The notes under the pieces were generated by a model that searched no databases, had not been told where the DNA came from, and was given only the letters and a program-made list of their open reading frames with translations. A program made the position numbers and the translations under genes. This document shows positions 24,901 to 39,400 of a DNA stretch of 64,000 nt, piece by piece. Source of the DNA: Glandiceps talaboti (taxonomy: Eukaryota; Hemichordata; Enteropneusta; Spengelidae); contig NC_135549.1 in assembly GCF_964340395.1 (NCBI RefSeq), forward strand, positions 30,982,832 through 31,046,831, read 5' to 3'. Position 1 is the first letter of the stretch. Each line of letters begins with the position of its first letter.

Positions 24901-27900
24901 TTAGTAACATTTGAAAACAACTAACTTTGTTCTATTGCAGTGTATGGTGGGAATAGAATAGAATAATTTGATAGTAGAGTGGTGATTGTTCAACATATAT
25001 TAAAATGGAATAATTCTTCTCCTTAGTAACATTTGTAAACAACTAACTTTGTTCTATTGCAGTGTATGATGGGAATAGAATAGAATAATTTGATGATATA
25101 ATGGTGATTATTCTACCTATATTAAAATGAAATAATCCTTTTCCTTAGTAACATTTGTAAACAACTAATTTTGTTCTATTGCAGTGTATGGTGAGAATAG
25201 AATAGAATAATTTGATAGTAGAGTGGTGATTGTTCAACATATATTAAAATGGAATAATCCTTCTCCTTAGTAACATTTGTAAACAACTAACTTTGTTCTA
25301 TTGCAGTGTATGGTGGGAATAGAATAGAATAATTTGATAGTAGAGTGGTGATTGTTCAACATATATTAAAATGGAATAATTCTTCTCCTTAGTAACATTT
25401 GTAAACAACTAACTTTGTTCTATTGCAGTGTATGATGGGAATAGAATAGAATAATTTGATGATATAATGGTGATTATTCTACCTATATTAAAATGGAATA
25501 ATTCTTCTCCTTAGTAACATTTGTAAACAACTAACTTTGTTCTATTGCAGTGTATGGTGGGAATAGAATAGAATAATTTGATGATAGAATGGTGATTATT
25601 CTACCTATATTAAAATGAAATAATCCTTTTCCTTAGTAACATTTGTAAACAACTAACTTTGTTCTATTGCAGTGTATGGTGGGAATAGAATAGAATAATT
25701 TGATAGTTGAATGGTGGTTATTCTACCTATATTAAAATGGAATGAATAATCCTTCTCCTTAGTAACATTTGTAAACAACTAACTTTGTTCTATTGCAGTG
25801 TATGGTGGGAATAGAATAGAGTAATTTGATGATAGAATGGTGATTATTCTACCTATATTAAAATGGAATAATCCTTCTCCTTAGTAACATTTGTAAACAA
25901 CTAACTTTGTTCTATTGCAATGTATGATGGTAATAGAATAGAATAATTTGATGATAGAATGGTGATTATTCTACCTATATTAAAATGAAATAATCCTTTT
26001 CCTTGGTAACATTTGTAAACAACTTACTTTGTTCTATTGCAATGTATGATGGTAATAGCATAGAATAATTTGATAGTAGAGTGGTGATTATTCTACCTAT
26101 ATTAAAATGGAATAATCCTTGTCCTTAGTAACATTTGTAAACAACTAACTTTGTTCTATTGCAATGTATGATGGTAATAGCATAGAATAATTTGATAGTA
26201 GAGTGGTGATTATTCTACCTATATTAAAATGGAATAATTCTTCTCCTTAGTAACATTTGTAAACAACTTACTTTGTTCTATTGCAATGTATGATGGTAAT
26301 AGAATAGAGTAATTTGATGATAGAATGGTGATTATTCTACCTATATTAAAATGAAATAATCCTTTTCCTTAGTAACATTTGTAAACAACTAACTTTGTTC
26401 TATTGCAATGTATGATGGGAATAGAATAGAATAATTTGATGATAGAATGGTGATTATTCTACCTATATTAAAATGGAATAATCCTTCTCCTTAGTAACAT
26501 TTGTAAACAACTAACTTTGTTCTATTGCAATGTAGGATTGCAATAGCATAGAATAATTTGATAGTAGAGTGGTGATTATTCTACCTATATTAAAATGGAA
26601 TAATTCTTCTCCTTAGTAACATTTGTAAACAACTAACTTTGTTCTATAGCAATGTATGATGGTAATAGCATAGAATAATTTGATAGTAGAGTGGTGATTA
26701 TTCTACCTATATTAAAATGGAATAATTCTTCTCCTTAGTAACATTTGAAAACAACTAACTTTGTTCTATTGCAGTGTATGGTGGGAATAGAATAGAATAA
26801 TTTGATAGTAGAGTGGTGATTGTTCAACATATATTAAAATGGAATAATTCTTCTCCTTAGTAACATTTGTAAACAACTAACTTTGTTCTATTGCAGTGTA
26901 TGATGGGAATAGAATAGAATAATTTGATGATAGAATGGTGATTATTCTACCTATATTAAAATGAAATAATCCTTTTCCTTAGTAACATTTGTAAACAACT
27001 AACTTTGTTCTATTGCAGTGTATGGTGAGAATAGAATAGAATAATTTGATAGTAGAGTGGTGATTATTCTACCTATATTAAAATGGAATAATCCTTCTCC
27101 TTAGTAACATTTGAAAACAACTAACTTTGTTCTATTGCAGTGTATGATGGGAATAGAATAGAATAATTTGATAGTAGAGTGGTGATTATTCTACCTATAT
27201 TAAAATGGAATAATCCTTCTCCTTAGTAACATTTGTAAACAGCTTACTTTGTTCTATTGCAATGTATGATGGTAATAGAATAGAATAATTTGATGATAGA
27301 ATGGTGATTATTCTACCTATATTAAAATGGAATAATCCTTCTCCTTAGCAACATTTGTAAACAACTAACTTTATTCTATTGCAATGTGTGATGGTAATAG
27401 CATAGAATAATTTGATAGTAGAGTGGTGATTATTCTACCTATATTAAAATGAAATAATCCTTTTCCTTAGTAACATTTGTAAACAACTAACTTTGTTCTA
27501 TTGCAGTGTATGGTGGGAATAGAATAGAATAATTTGATAGTTGAATGGTGGTTATTCTACTTATATTAAAATGGAATGAATAATCCTTCTCCTTAGTAAC
27601 ATTTGTAAACAACTAACTTTGTTCTATTGCAGTGTATGGTGGGAATAGAATAGAGTAATTTGATGATAGAATGGTGATTATTCTACCTATATTAAAATGG
27701 AATAATCCTTCTCCTCAGTAACATTTGTAAACAACTAACTTTGTTCTATTGCAATGTATGATGGTAATAGAATAGAATAATTTGATGATAGAATGGTGAT
27801 TATTCTACCTATATTAAAATGAAATAACCCTTTTCCTTGGTAACATTTGTAAACAACTTACTTTGTTCTATTGCAATGTATGATGGTAATAGCATAGAAT

Positions 27901-28209
27901 AATTTGATAGTAGAGTGGTGATTATTCTACCTATATTAAAATGGAATAATCCTTCTCCTTAGTAACATTTGTAAACAACTAACTTTGTTCTATTGCAATG
28001 TATGATGGTAATAGCATAGAATAATTTGATAGTAGAGTGGTGATTATTCTACCTATATTAAAATGGAATAATTCTTCTCCTTAGTAACATTTGTAAACAA
28101 CTAACTTTGTTCTATTGCAATGTATGATGGTAATAGAATAGAATAATTTGATGATAGAATGGTGATTATTCTACCTATATTAAAATGAAATAATCCTTTT
28201 CCTTAGTAA
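18919..28209. repeat. Superunit copy A, 76 monomers, 9291 bp
   Basis: It begins with the second 29-monomer copy (18919-22342) and continues J, K, T, T, T, U, T, R, Q, E, R, Q, V', W, R, Q, Q, R, Q', N, Q, E, X, S, S, X, G, V, W, R, Q, Q, W-type, N, J, K, E, N, S, E, R, Q, V', W, R, Q, Q, R. The same series recurs at 36415-45461 at offset 17496, falling to 17252. Its first 56 monomers recur at 28458-35182 at offset 9539, falling to 9417. Local peculiarities are three T in a row at 22587-22952, and CAACTAAC instead of CAGCTTAC at 23562. Confidence 0.9.
22587..22952. repeat. Three consecutive class T monomers
   Basis: Copy A has T, T, T where copies B (32126-32369) and C (40083-40326) have T, T. 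The second and third T here are almost the same in sequence (both with TAGTATAG), so either one was duplicated in A or one was lost in the ancestor of B and C. The step accounts for the change of offset from 9539 to 9417 between A and B. Confidence 0.9.
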
Positions 28210-28335
28210 CATTTGTAAACAACTAACTTTGTTCTATTGCAGTGTATGATGGGAATAGAATAGAATAATTTGATGATAGAATGGTGATTATTCTACCTAT
28301 ATTAAAATGGAATGAATAATCCTTCTCCTTAGTAA
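28210..28335. repeat. 126-bp hybrid monomer with N head and V tail
   Basis: The head reads GCAGTG, GATGGGAATAG with a GATGATAG centre as in N, but the tail carries the GAAT duplication of class V. It therefore lacks the TAGTTG centre of ordinary V monomers. The same hybrid recurs at 35797 and 36167, so the junction was formed once and then copied. It marks the place where the order leaves that of copy A and goes on to W and the start of copy B. Confidence 0.88.
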
Positions 28336-28457
28336 CATTTGTAAACAACTAACTTTGTTCTATTGCAGTGTATGGTGGGAATAGAATAGAGTAATTTGAT
28401 GATAGAATGGTGATTATTCTACCTATATTAAAATGGAATAATCCTTCTCCTTAGTAA

Positions 28458-31400
28458 CATTTGTAAACAACTAACTTTGTTCTATTGCAATGTATGATGG
28501 TAATAGAATAGAATAATTTGATGATAGAATGGTGATTATTCTACCTATATTAAAATGAAATAATCCTTTTCCTTGGTAACATTTGTAAACAACTTACTTT
28601 GTTCTATTGCAATGTATGATGGTAATAGCATAGAATAATTTGATAGTAGAGTGGTGATTATTCTACCTATATTAAAATGGAATAATCCTTGTCCTTAGTA
28701 ACATTTGTAAACAACTAACTTTGTTCTATTGCAATGTATGATGGTAATAGCATAGAATAATTTGATAGTAGAGTGGTGATTATTCTACCTATATTAAAAT
28801 GGAATAATTCTTCTCCTTAGTAACATTTGTAAACAACTTACTTTGTTCTATTGCAATGTATGATGGTAATAGAATAGAGTAATTTGATGATAGAATGGTG
28901 ATTATTCTACCTATATTAAAATGAAATAATCCTTTTCCTTAGTAACATTTGTAAACAACTAACTTTGTTCTATTGCAATGTATAATGGTAATAGCATAGA
29001 ATAATTTGATAGTAGAGTGGTGATTATTCTACCTATATTAAAATGGAATAATTCTTCTCCTTAGTAACATTTGTAAACAACTAACTTTGTTCTATAGCAA
29101 TGTATGATGGTAATAGCATAGAATAATTTGATAGTAGAGTGGTGATTATTCTACCTATATTAAAATGGAATAATTCTACTCCTTAGTAACATTTGAAAAC
29201 AACTAACTTTGTTCTATTGCATTGTATGATGGGAATAGAATAGAATAATTTAATAGTAGAGTGGTGATTATTCTACCTATATTAAAATGGAATAATCCTT
29301 CTCCTTAGTAACATTTGTAAACAGCTTACTTTGTTCTATTGCAATGTATGATGGTAATAGAATAGAATAATTTGATGATAGAATGGTGATTATTCTACCT
29401 ATATTAAAATGGAATAATCCTTCTCCTTAGCAACATTTGTAAACAACTAACTTTATTCTATTGCAATGTGTGATGGTAATAGCATAGAATAATTTGATAG
29501 TAGAGTGGTGATTATTCTACCTATATTAAAATGAAATAATCCTTCTCCTTAGTAACATTTGTAAACAACTAACTTTGTTCTATTGCAGTGTATGGTGGGA
29601 ATAGAATAGAATAATTTGATAGTTGAATGGTGGTTATTCTACTTATATTAAAATGGAATGAATAATCCTTCTCCTTAGTAACATTTGTAAACAACTAACT
29701 TTGTTCTATTGCAGTGTATGGTGGGAATAGAATAGAGTAATTTGATGATAGAATGGTGATTATTCTACCTATATTAAAATGGAATAATCCTTCTCCTCAG
29801 TAACATTTGTAAACAACTAACTTTGTTCTATTGCAATGTATGATGGTAATAGAATAGAATAATTTGATGATAGAATGGTGATTATTCTACCTATATTAAA
29901 ATGAAATAACCCTTTTCCTTGGTAACATTTGTAAACAACTTACTTTGTTCTATTGCAATGTATGATGGTAATAGCATAGAATAATTTGATAGTAGAGTGG
30001 TGATTATTCTACCTATATTAAAATGGAATAATCCTTCTCCTTAGTAACATTTGTAAACAACTAACTTTGTTCTATTGCAATGTATGATGGTAATAGCATA
30101 GAATAATTTGATAGTAGAGTGGTGATTATTCTACCTATATTAAAATGGAATAATTCTTCTCCTTAGTAACATTTGTAAACAACTAACTTTGTTCTATTGC
30201 AATGTATGATGGTATTAGAATAGAATAATTTGATGATAGAATGGTGATTATTCTACCTATATTAAAATGAAATAATCCTTTTCCTTAGTAACATTTGTAA
30301 ACAACTAACTTTGTTCTATTGCAGTGTATGATGGTAATAGCATAGAATAATTTGATGATAGAATGGTGATTATTCTACCTATATTAAAATGGAATAATCC
30401 TTCTCCTTAGTAACATTTGTAAACAACTTACTTTGTTCTATTGCAATGTATGATGGTAATAGCATAGAATAATTTGATAGTAGAGTGGTGATTATTCTAC
30501 CTATATTAAAATGGAATAATTCTTCTCCTTAGTAACATTTGTAAACAACTAACTTTGTTCTATAGCAATGTATGATGGTAATAGCATAGAATAATTTGAT
30601 AGTAGAGTGGTGATTATTCTACCTATATTAAAATGGAATAATTCTTCTCCTTAGTAACATTTGAAAACAACTAACTTTGTTCTATTGCAGTGTATGGTGG
30701 GAATAGAATAGAATAATTTGATAGTAGAGTGGTGATTGTTCAACATATATTAAAATGGAATAATTCTTCTCCTTAGTAACATTTGTAAACAACTAACTTT
30801 GTTCTTTTGCAGTGTATGATGGGAATAGAATAGAATAATTTGATGATATAATGGTGATTATTCTACCTATATTAAAATGAAATAATCCTTTTCCTTAGTA
30901 ACATTTGTAAACAACTAATTTTGTTCTATTGCAGTGTATGGTGGGAATAGAATAGAATAATTTGATGATAGAATGGTGATTATTCTACCTATATTAAAAT
31001 GAAATAATCCTTTTCCTTAGTAACATTTGTAAACAACTAACTTTGTTCTATTGCAGTGTATGGTGGGAATAGAATAGAATAATTTGATAGTTGAATGGTG
31101 GTTATTCTACCTATATTAAAATGGAATGAATAATCCTTCTCCTTAGTAACATTTGTAAACAACTAACTTTGTTCTATTGCAGTGTATGGTGGGAATAGAA
31201 TAGAGTAATTTGATGATAGAATGGTGATTATTCTACCTATATTAAAATGGAATAATCCTTCTCCTTAGTAACATTTGTAAACAACTAACTTTGTTCTATT
31301 GCAATGTATGATGGTAATAGAATAGAATAATTTGATGATAGAATGGTGATTATTCTACCTATATTAAAATGAAATAATCCTTTTCCTTGGTAACATTTGT

Positions 31401-34400
31401 AAACAACTTACTTTGTTCTATTGCAATGTATGATGGTAATAGCATAGAATAATTTGATAGTAGAGTGGTGATTATTCTACCTATATTAAAATGGAATAAT
31501 CCTTGTCCTTAGTAACATTTGTAAACAACTAACTTTGTTCTATTGCAATGTATGATGGTAATAGCATAGAATAATTTGATAGTAGAGTGGTGATTATTCT
31601 ACCTATATTAAAATGGAATAATTCTTCTCCTTAGTAACATTTGTAAACAACTTACTTTGTTCTATTGCAATGTATGATGGTAATAGAATAGAGTAATTTG
31701 ATGATAGAATGGTGATTATTCTACCTATATTAAAATGAAATAATCCTTTTCCTTAGTAACATTTGTAAACAACTAACTTTGTTCTATTGCAATGTATGAT
31801 GGGAATAGAATAGAATAATTTGATGATAGAATGGTGATTATTCTACCTATATTAAAATGGAATAATCCTTCTCCTTAGTAACATTTGTAAACAACTAACT
31901 TTGTTCTATTGCAATGTAGGATTGCAATAGCATAGAATAATTTGATAGTAGAGTGGTGATTATTCTACCTATATTAAAATGGAATAATTCTTCTCCTTAG
32001 TAACATTTGTAAACAACTAACTTTGTTCTATAGCAATGTATGATGGTAATAGCATAGAATAATTTGATAGTAGAGTGGTGATTATTCTACCTATATTAAA
32101 ATGGAATAATACTTCTCCTTAGTAACATTTGTAAACAACTAACTTTGTTCTATTGCAGTGTATGATGGGAATATAATAGAATAATTTGATAGTAGAGTGG
32201 TGATTGATCAACCTATATTAAAATGGAATAATCCTTCTCCTTAGTAACATTTGTAAACAACTAACTTTGTTCTATTGCAGTGTATGATGGGAATATAATA
32301 GAATAATTTGATAGTATAGTGGTGATTGATCAACCTATATTAAAATGGAATAATCCTTCTCCTTAGTAACATTTGTAAACAACTAACTTTGTTCTATTGC
32401 AATGTATGATGGGAATAGAATAGAATATTTGATAGTAGAGTGGTGATTGTTCAACATATATTAAAATGGAATAATCCTTCTCCTTAGTAACATTTGTAAA
32501 CAACTAACTTTGTTCTATTGCAGTGTATGATGGGAATATAATAGAATAATTTGATAGTATAGTGGTGATTGATCAACCTATATTAAAATGGAATAATCCT
32601 TCTCCTTAGTAACATTTGTAAACAACTAACTTTGTTCTATTGCAATGTATGATGGTAATAGAATAGAATAATTTGATGATAGAATGGTGATTATTCTACC
32701 TATATTAAAATGAAATAATCCTTTTCCATGGTAACATTTGTAAACAACTTACTTTGTTCTATTGCAATGTATGATGGTAATAGCATAGAATAATTTGATA
32801 GTAGAGTGGTGATTATTCTACCTATATTAAAATGGAATAATCCTTCTCCTTAGTAACATTTGAAAACAACTAACTTTGTTCTATTGCAGTGTATGATGGG
32901 AATAGAATAGAATAATTTGATAGTAGAGTGGTGATTATTCTACCTATATTAAAATGGAATAATCCTTCTCCTTAGTAACATTTGTAAACAGCTTACTTTG
33001 TTCTATTGCAATGTATGATGGTAATAGAATAGAATAATTTGATGATAGAATGGTGATTATTCTACCTATATTAAAATGGAATAATCCTTCTCTTTAGCAA
33101 CATTTGTAAACAACTAACTTTATTCTATTGCAATGTGTGATGGTAATAGCATAGAATAATTTGATAGTAGAGTGGTGATTATTCTACCTATTTTAAAATG
33201 AAATAATCCTTTTCCTTAGTAACATTTGTAAACAACTAACTTTGTTCTATTGCAGTGTATGGTGGGAATAGAATAGAATAATTTGATAGTTGAATGGTGG
33301 TTATTCTACTTATATTAAAATGGAATGAATAATCCTTCTCCTTAGTAACATTTGTAAACAACTAACTTTGTTCTATTGCAGTGTATGGTGGGAATAGAAT
33401 AGAGTAATTTGATGATAGAATGGTGATTATTCTACCTATATTAAAATGGAATAATCCTTCTCCTCAGTAACATTTGTAAACAACTAACTTTGTTCTATTG
33501 CAATGTATGATGGTAATAGAATAGAATAATTTGATGATAGAATGGTGATTATTCTACCTATATTAAAATGAAATAACCCTTTTCCTTGGTAACATTTGTA
33601 AACAACTTACTTTGTTCTATTGCAATGTATGATGGTAATAGCATAGAATAATTTGATAGTAGAGTGGTGATTATTCTACCTATATTAAAATGGAATAATC
33701 CTTCTCCTTAGTAACATTTGTAAACAACTTACTTTGTTCTATTGCAATGTATGATGGTAATAGCATAGAATAATTTGATAGTAGAGTGGTGATTATTCTA
33801 CCTATATTAAAATGGAATAATTCTTCTCCTTAGTAACATTTGTAAACAACTAACTTTGTTCTATTGCAATGTATGATGGTAATAGAATAGAATAATTTGA
33901 TGATAGAATGGTGATTATTCTACCTATATTAAAATGAAATAATCCTTTTCCTTAGTAACATTTGTAAACAACTAACTTTGTTCTATTGCAGTGTATGATG
34001 GTAATAGCATAGAATAATTTGATGATAGAATGGTGATTATTCTACCTATATTAAAATGGAATAATCCTTCTCCTTAGTAACATTTGTAAACAACTAACTT
34101 TGTTCTATTGCAGTGTATGATGGGAATAGAATAGAATAATTTGATGATAGAATGGTGATTATTCTACCTATATTAAAATGGAATAATCCTTCTCCTTAGT
34201 AACATTTGTAAACAACTTACTTTGTTCTATTGCAATGTATGATGGTAATAGCATAGAATAATTTGATAGTAGAGTGGTGATTATTCTACCTATATTAAAA
34301 TGGAATAATTCTTCTCCTTAGTAACATTTGAAAACAACTAACTTTGTTCTATTGCAGTGTATGGTGGGAATAGAATAGAATAATTTGATAGTAGAGTGGT

Positions 34401-35182
34401 GATTGTTCAACATATATTAAAATGGAATAATTCTTCTCCTTAGTAACATTTGTAAACAACTAACTTTGTTCTATTGCAGTGTATGATGGGAATAGAATAG
34501 AATAATTTGATGATATAATGGTGATTATTCTACCTATATTAAAATGAAATAATCCTTTTCCTTAGTAACATTTGTAAACAACTAATTTTGTTCTATTGCA
34601 GTGTATGGTGAGAATAGAATAGAATAATTTGATAGTAGAGTGGTGATTGTTCAACATATATTAAAATGGAATAATCCTTCTCCTTAGTAACATTTGTAAA
34701 CAACTAACTTTGTTCTATTGCAGTGTATGGTGGGAATAGAATAGAATAATTTGATAGTAGAGTGGTGATTGTTCAACATATATTAAAATGGAATAATTCT
34801 TCTCCTTAGTAACATTTGTAAACAACTAACTTTGTTCTATTGCAGTGTATGATGGGAATAGAATAGAATAATTTGATGATATAATGGTGATTATTCTACC
34901 TATATTAAAATGGAATAATTCTTCTCCTTAGTAACATTTGTAAACAACTAACTTTGTTCTATTGCAGTGTATGGTGGGAATAGAATAGAATAATTTGATG
35001 ATAGAATGGTGATTATTCTACCTATATTAAAATGAAATAATCCTTTTCCTTAGTAACATTTGTAAACAACTAACTTTGTTCTATTGCAGTGTATGGTGGG
35101 AATAGAATAGAATAATTTGATAGTTGAATGGTGGTTATTCTACCTATATTAAAATGGAATGAATAATCCTTCTCCTTAGTAA
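28458..35182. repeat. Superunit copy B, 55 monomers, 6725 bp
   Basis: It repeats the first part of copy A (18919-25765) with one T fewer. It shares with copy C the rare CTCTTTAGCAAC (33088 here, about 40926 there) and CAGCTTAC at 32979, so B and C are closer relatives of each other than of A. Private changes include TTTAATAG near 29248 and CTTTTGC near 30805. The right-hand part of the superunit (W, R, Q, Q and onward) is missing and replaced by the local duplications at 34935-36414. Confidence 0.9.
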
Positions 35183-36414
35183 CATTTGTAAACAACTAAC
35201 TTTGTTCTATTGCAGTGTATGGTGGGAATAGAATAGAATAATTTGATGATAGAATGGTGATTATTCTACCTATATTAAAATGAAATAATCCTTTTCCTTA
35301 GTAACATTTGTAAACAACTAACTTTGTTCTATTGCAGTGTATGGTGGGAATAGAATAGAATAATTTGATAGTTGAATGGTGGTTATTCTACCTATATTAA
35401 AATGGAATGAATAATCCTTCTCCTTAGTAACATTTGTAAACAACTAACTTTGTTCTATTGCAGTGTATGGTGGGAATAGAATAGAGTAATTTGATGATAG
35501 AATGGTGATTATTCTACCTATATTAAAATGAAATAATCCTTTTCCTTGGTAACATTTGTAAACAACTTACTTTGTTCTATTGCAATGTATGATGGTAATA
35601 GCATAGAATAATTTGATAGTAGAGTGGTGATTATTCTACCTATATTAAAATGGAATAATTCTTCTCCTTAGTAACATTTGTAAACAACTAACTTTGTTCT
35701 ATTGCAATGTATGATGGTAATAGAATAGAATAATTTGATGATAGAATGGTGATTATTCTACCTATATTAAAATGAAATAATCCTTTTCCTTAGTAACATT
35801 TGTAAACAACTAACTTTGTTCTATTGCAGTGTATGATGGGAATAGAATAGAATAATTTGATGATAGAATGGTGATTATTCTACCTATATTAAAATGGAAT
35901 GAATAATCCTTCTCCTTAGTAACATTTGTAAACAACTAACTTTGTTCTATTGCAGTGTATGGTGGGAATAGAATAGAGTAATTTGATGATAGAATGGTGA
36001 TTATTCTACCTATATTAAAATGGAATAATCCTTCTCCTTAGTAACATTTGTAAACAACTAACTTTGTTCTATTGCAATGTATGATGGTAATAGAATAGAA
36101 TAATTTGATGATAGAATGGTGATTATTCTACCTATATTAAAATGAAATAATCCTTTTCCTTAGTAACATTTGTAAACAACTAACTTTGTTCTATTGCAGT
36201 GTATGATGGGAATAGAATAGAATAATTTGATGATAGAATGGTGATTATTCTACCTATATTAAAATGGAATGAATAATCCTTCTCCTTAGTAACATTTGTA
36301 AACAACTAACTTTGTTCTATTGCAGTGTATGGTGGGAATAGAATAGAGTAATTTGATGATAGAATGGTGATTATTCTACCTATATTAAAATGGAATAATC
36401 CTTCTCCTTAGTAA
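34935..36414. repeat. Cluster of small tandem duplications and a hybrid
   Basis: Three events lie side by side. G, V at 34935-35182 is duplicated at 35183-35430 (248 bp). The W at 35431 ends with T112 and CCTTGG like an R, so it is a W/R hybrid that skips one monomer. R, N/V hybrid, W at 35675-36044 is duplicated at 36045-36414 (370 bp). No other 1.5-kb stretch shows as many recent steps. Confidence 0.9.
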
Positions 36415-39400
36415 CATTTGTAAACAACTAACTTTGTTCTATTGCAATGTATGATGGTAATAGAATAGAATAATTTGATGATAGAATGGTGATTATTCTA
36501 CCTATATTAAAATGAAATAATCCTTTTCCTTGGTAACATTTGTAAACAACTTACTTTGTTCTATTGCAATGTATGATGGTAATAGCATAGAATAATTTGA
36601 TAGTAGAGTGGTGATTATTCTACCTATATTAAAATGGAATAATCCTTGTCCTTAGTAACATTTGTAAACAACTAACTTTGTTCTATTGCAATGTATGATG
36701 GTAATAGCATAGAATAATTTGATAGTAGAGTGGTGATTATTCTACCTATATTAAAATGGAATAATTCTTCTCCTTAGTAACATTTGTAAACAACTTACTT
36801 TGTTCTATTGCAATGTATGATGGTAATAGAATAGAGTAATTTGATGATAGAATGGTGATTATTCTACCTATATTAAAATGAAATAATCCTTTTCCTTAGT
36901 AACATTTGTAAACAACTAACTTTGTTCTATTGCAATGTATAATGGTAATAGCATAGAATAATTTGATAGTAGAGTGGTGATTATTCTACCTATATTAAAA
37001 TGGAATAATTCTTCTCCTTAGTAACATTTGTAAACAACTAACTTTGTTCTATAGCAATGTATGATGGTAATAGCATAGAATAATTTGATAGTAGAGTGGT
37101 GATTATTCTACCTATATTAAAATGGAATAATTCTACTCCTTAGTAACATTTGAAAACAACTAACTTTGTTCTATTGCATTGTATGATGGGAATAGAATAG
37201 AATAATTTGATAGTAGAGTGGTGATTATTCTACCTATATTAAAATGGAATAATCCTTCTCCTTAGTAACATTTGTAAACAGCTTACTTTGTTCTATTGCA
37301 ATGTATGATGGTAATAGAATAGAATAATTTGATGATAGAATGGTGATTATTCTACCTATATTAAAATGGAATAATCCTTCTCCTTAGCAACATTTGTAAA
37401 CAACTAACTTTATTCTATTGCAATGTGTGATGGTAATAGCATAGAATAATTTGATAGTAGAGTGGTGATTATTCTACCTATATTAAAATGAAATAATCCT
37501 TCTCCTTAGTAACATTTGTAAACAACTAACTTTGTTCTATTGCAGTGTATGGTGGGAATAGAATAGAATAATTTGATAGTTGAATGGTGGTTATTCTACT
37601 TATATTAAAATGGAATGAATAATCCTTCTCCTTAGTAACATTTGTAAACAACTAACTTTGTTCTATTGCAGTGTATGGTGGGAATAGAATAGAGTAATTT
37701 GATGATAGAATGGTGATTATTCTACCTATATTAAAATGGAATAATCCTTCTCCTCAGTAACATTTGTAAACAACTAACTTTGTTCTATTGCAATGTATGA
37801 TGGTAATAGAATAGAATAATTTGATGATAGAATGGTGATTATTCTACCTATATTAAAATGAAATAACCCTTTTCCTTGGTAACATTTGTAAACAACTTAC
37901 TTTGTTCTATTGCAATGTATGATGGTAATAGCATAGAATAATTTGATAGTAGAGTGGTGATTATTCTACCTATATTAAAATGGAATAATCCTTCTCCTTA
38001 GTAACATTTGTAAACAACTAACTTTGTTCTATTGCAATGTATGATGGTAATAGCATAGAATAATTTGATAGTAGAGTGGTGATTATTCTACCTATATTAA
38101 AATGGAATAATTCTTCTCCTTAGTAACATTTGTAAACAACTAACTTTGTTCTATTGCAATGTATGATGGTATTAGAATAGAATAATTTGATGATAGAATG
38201 GTGATTATTCTACCTATATTAAAATGAAATAATCCTTTTCCTTAGTAACATTTGTAAACAACTAACTTTGTTCTATTGCAGTGTATGATGGTAATAGCAT
38301 AGAATAATTTGATGATAGAATGGTGATTATTCTACCTATATTAAAATGGAATAATCCTTCTCCTTAGTAACATTTGTAAACAACTTACTTTGTTCTATTG
38401 CAATGTATGATGGTAATAGCATAGAATAATTTGATAGTAGAGTGGTGATTATTCTACCTATATTAAAATGGAATAATTCTTCTCCTTAGTAACATTTGTA
38501 AACAACTAACTTTGTTCTATAGCAATGTATGATGGTAATAGCATAGAATAATTTGATAGTAGAGTGGTGATTATTCTACCTATATTAAAATGGAATAATT
38601 CTTCTCCTTAGTAACATTTGAAAACAACTAACTTTGTTCTATTGCAGTGTATGGTGGGAATAGAATAGAATAATTTGATAGTAGAGTGGTGATTGTTCAA
38701 CATATATTAAAATGGAATAATTCTTCTCCTTAGTAACATTTGTAAACAACTAACTTTGTTCTATTGCAGTGTATGATGGGAATAGAATAGAATAATTTGA
38801 TGATATAATGGTGATTATTCTACCTATATTAAAATGAAATAATCCTTTTCCTTAGTAACATTTGTAAACAACTAATTTTGTTCTATTGCAGTGTATGGTG
38901 GGAATAGAATAGAATAATTTGATGATAGAATGGTGATTATTCTACCTATATTAAAATGAAATAATCCTTTTCCTTAGTAACATTTGTAAACAACTAACTT
39001 TGTTCTATTGCAGTGTATGGTGGGAATAGAATAGAATAATTTGATAGTTGAATGGTGGTTATTCTACCTATATTAAAATGGAATGAATAATCCTTCTCCT
39101 TAGTAACATTTGTAAACAACTAACTTTGTTCTATTGCAGTGTATGGTGGGAATAGAATAGAGTAATTTGATGATAGAATGGTGATTATTCTACCTATATT
39201 AAAATGGAATAATCCTTCTCCTTAGTAACATTTGTAAACAACTAACTTTGTTCTATTGCAATGTATGATGGTAATAGAATAGAATAATTTGATGATAGAA
39301 TGGTGATTATTCTACCTATATTAAAATGAAATAATCCTTTTCCTTGGTAACATTTGTAAACAACTTACTTTGTTCTATTGCAATGTATGATGGTAATAGC

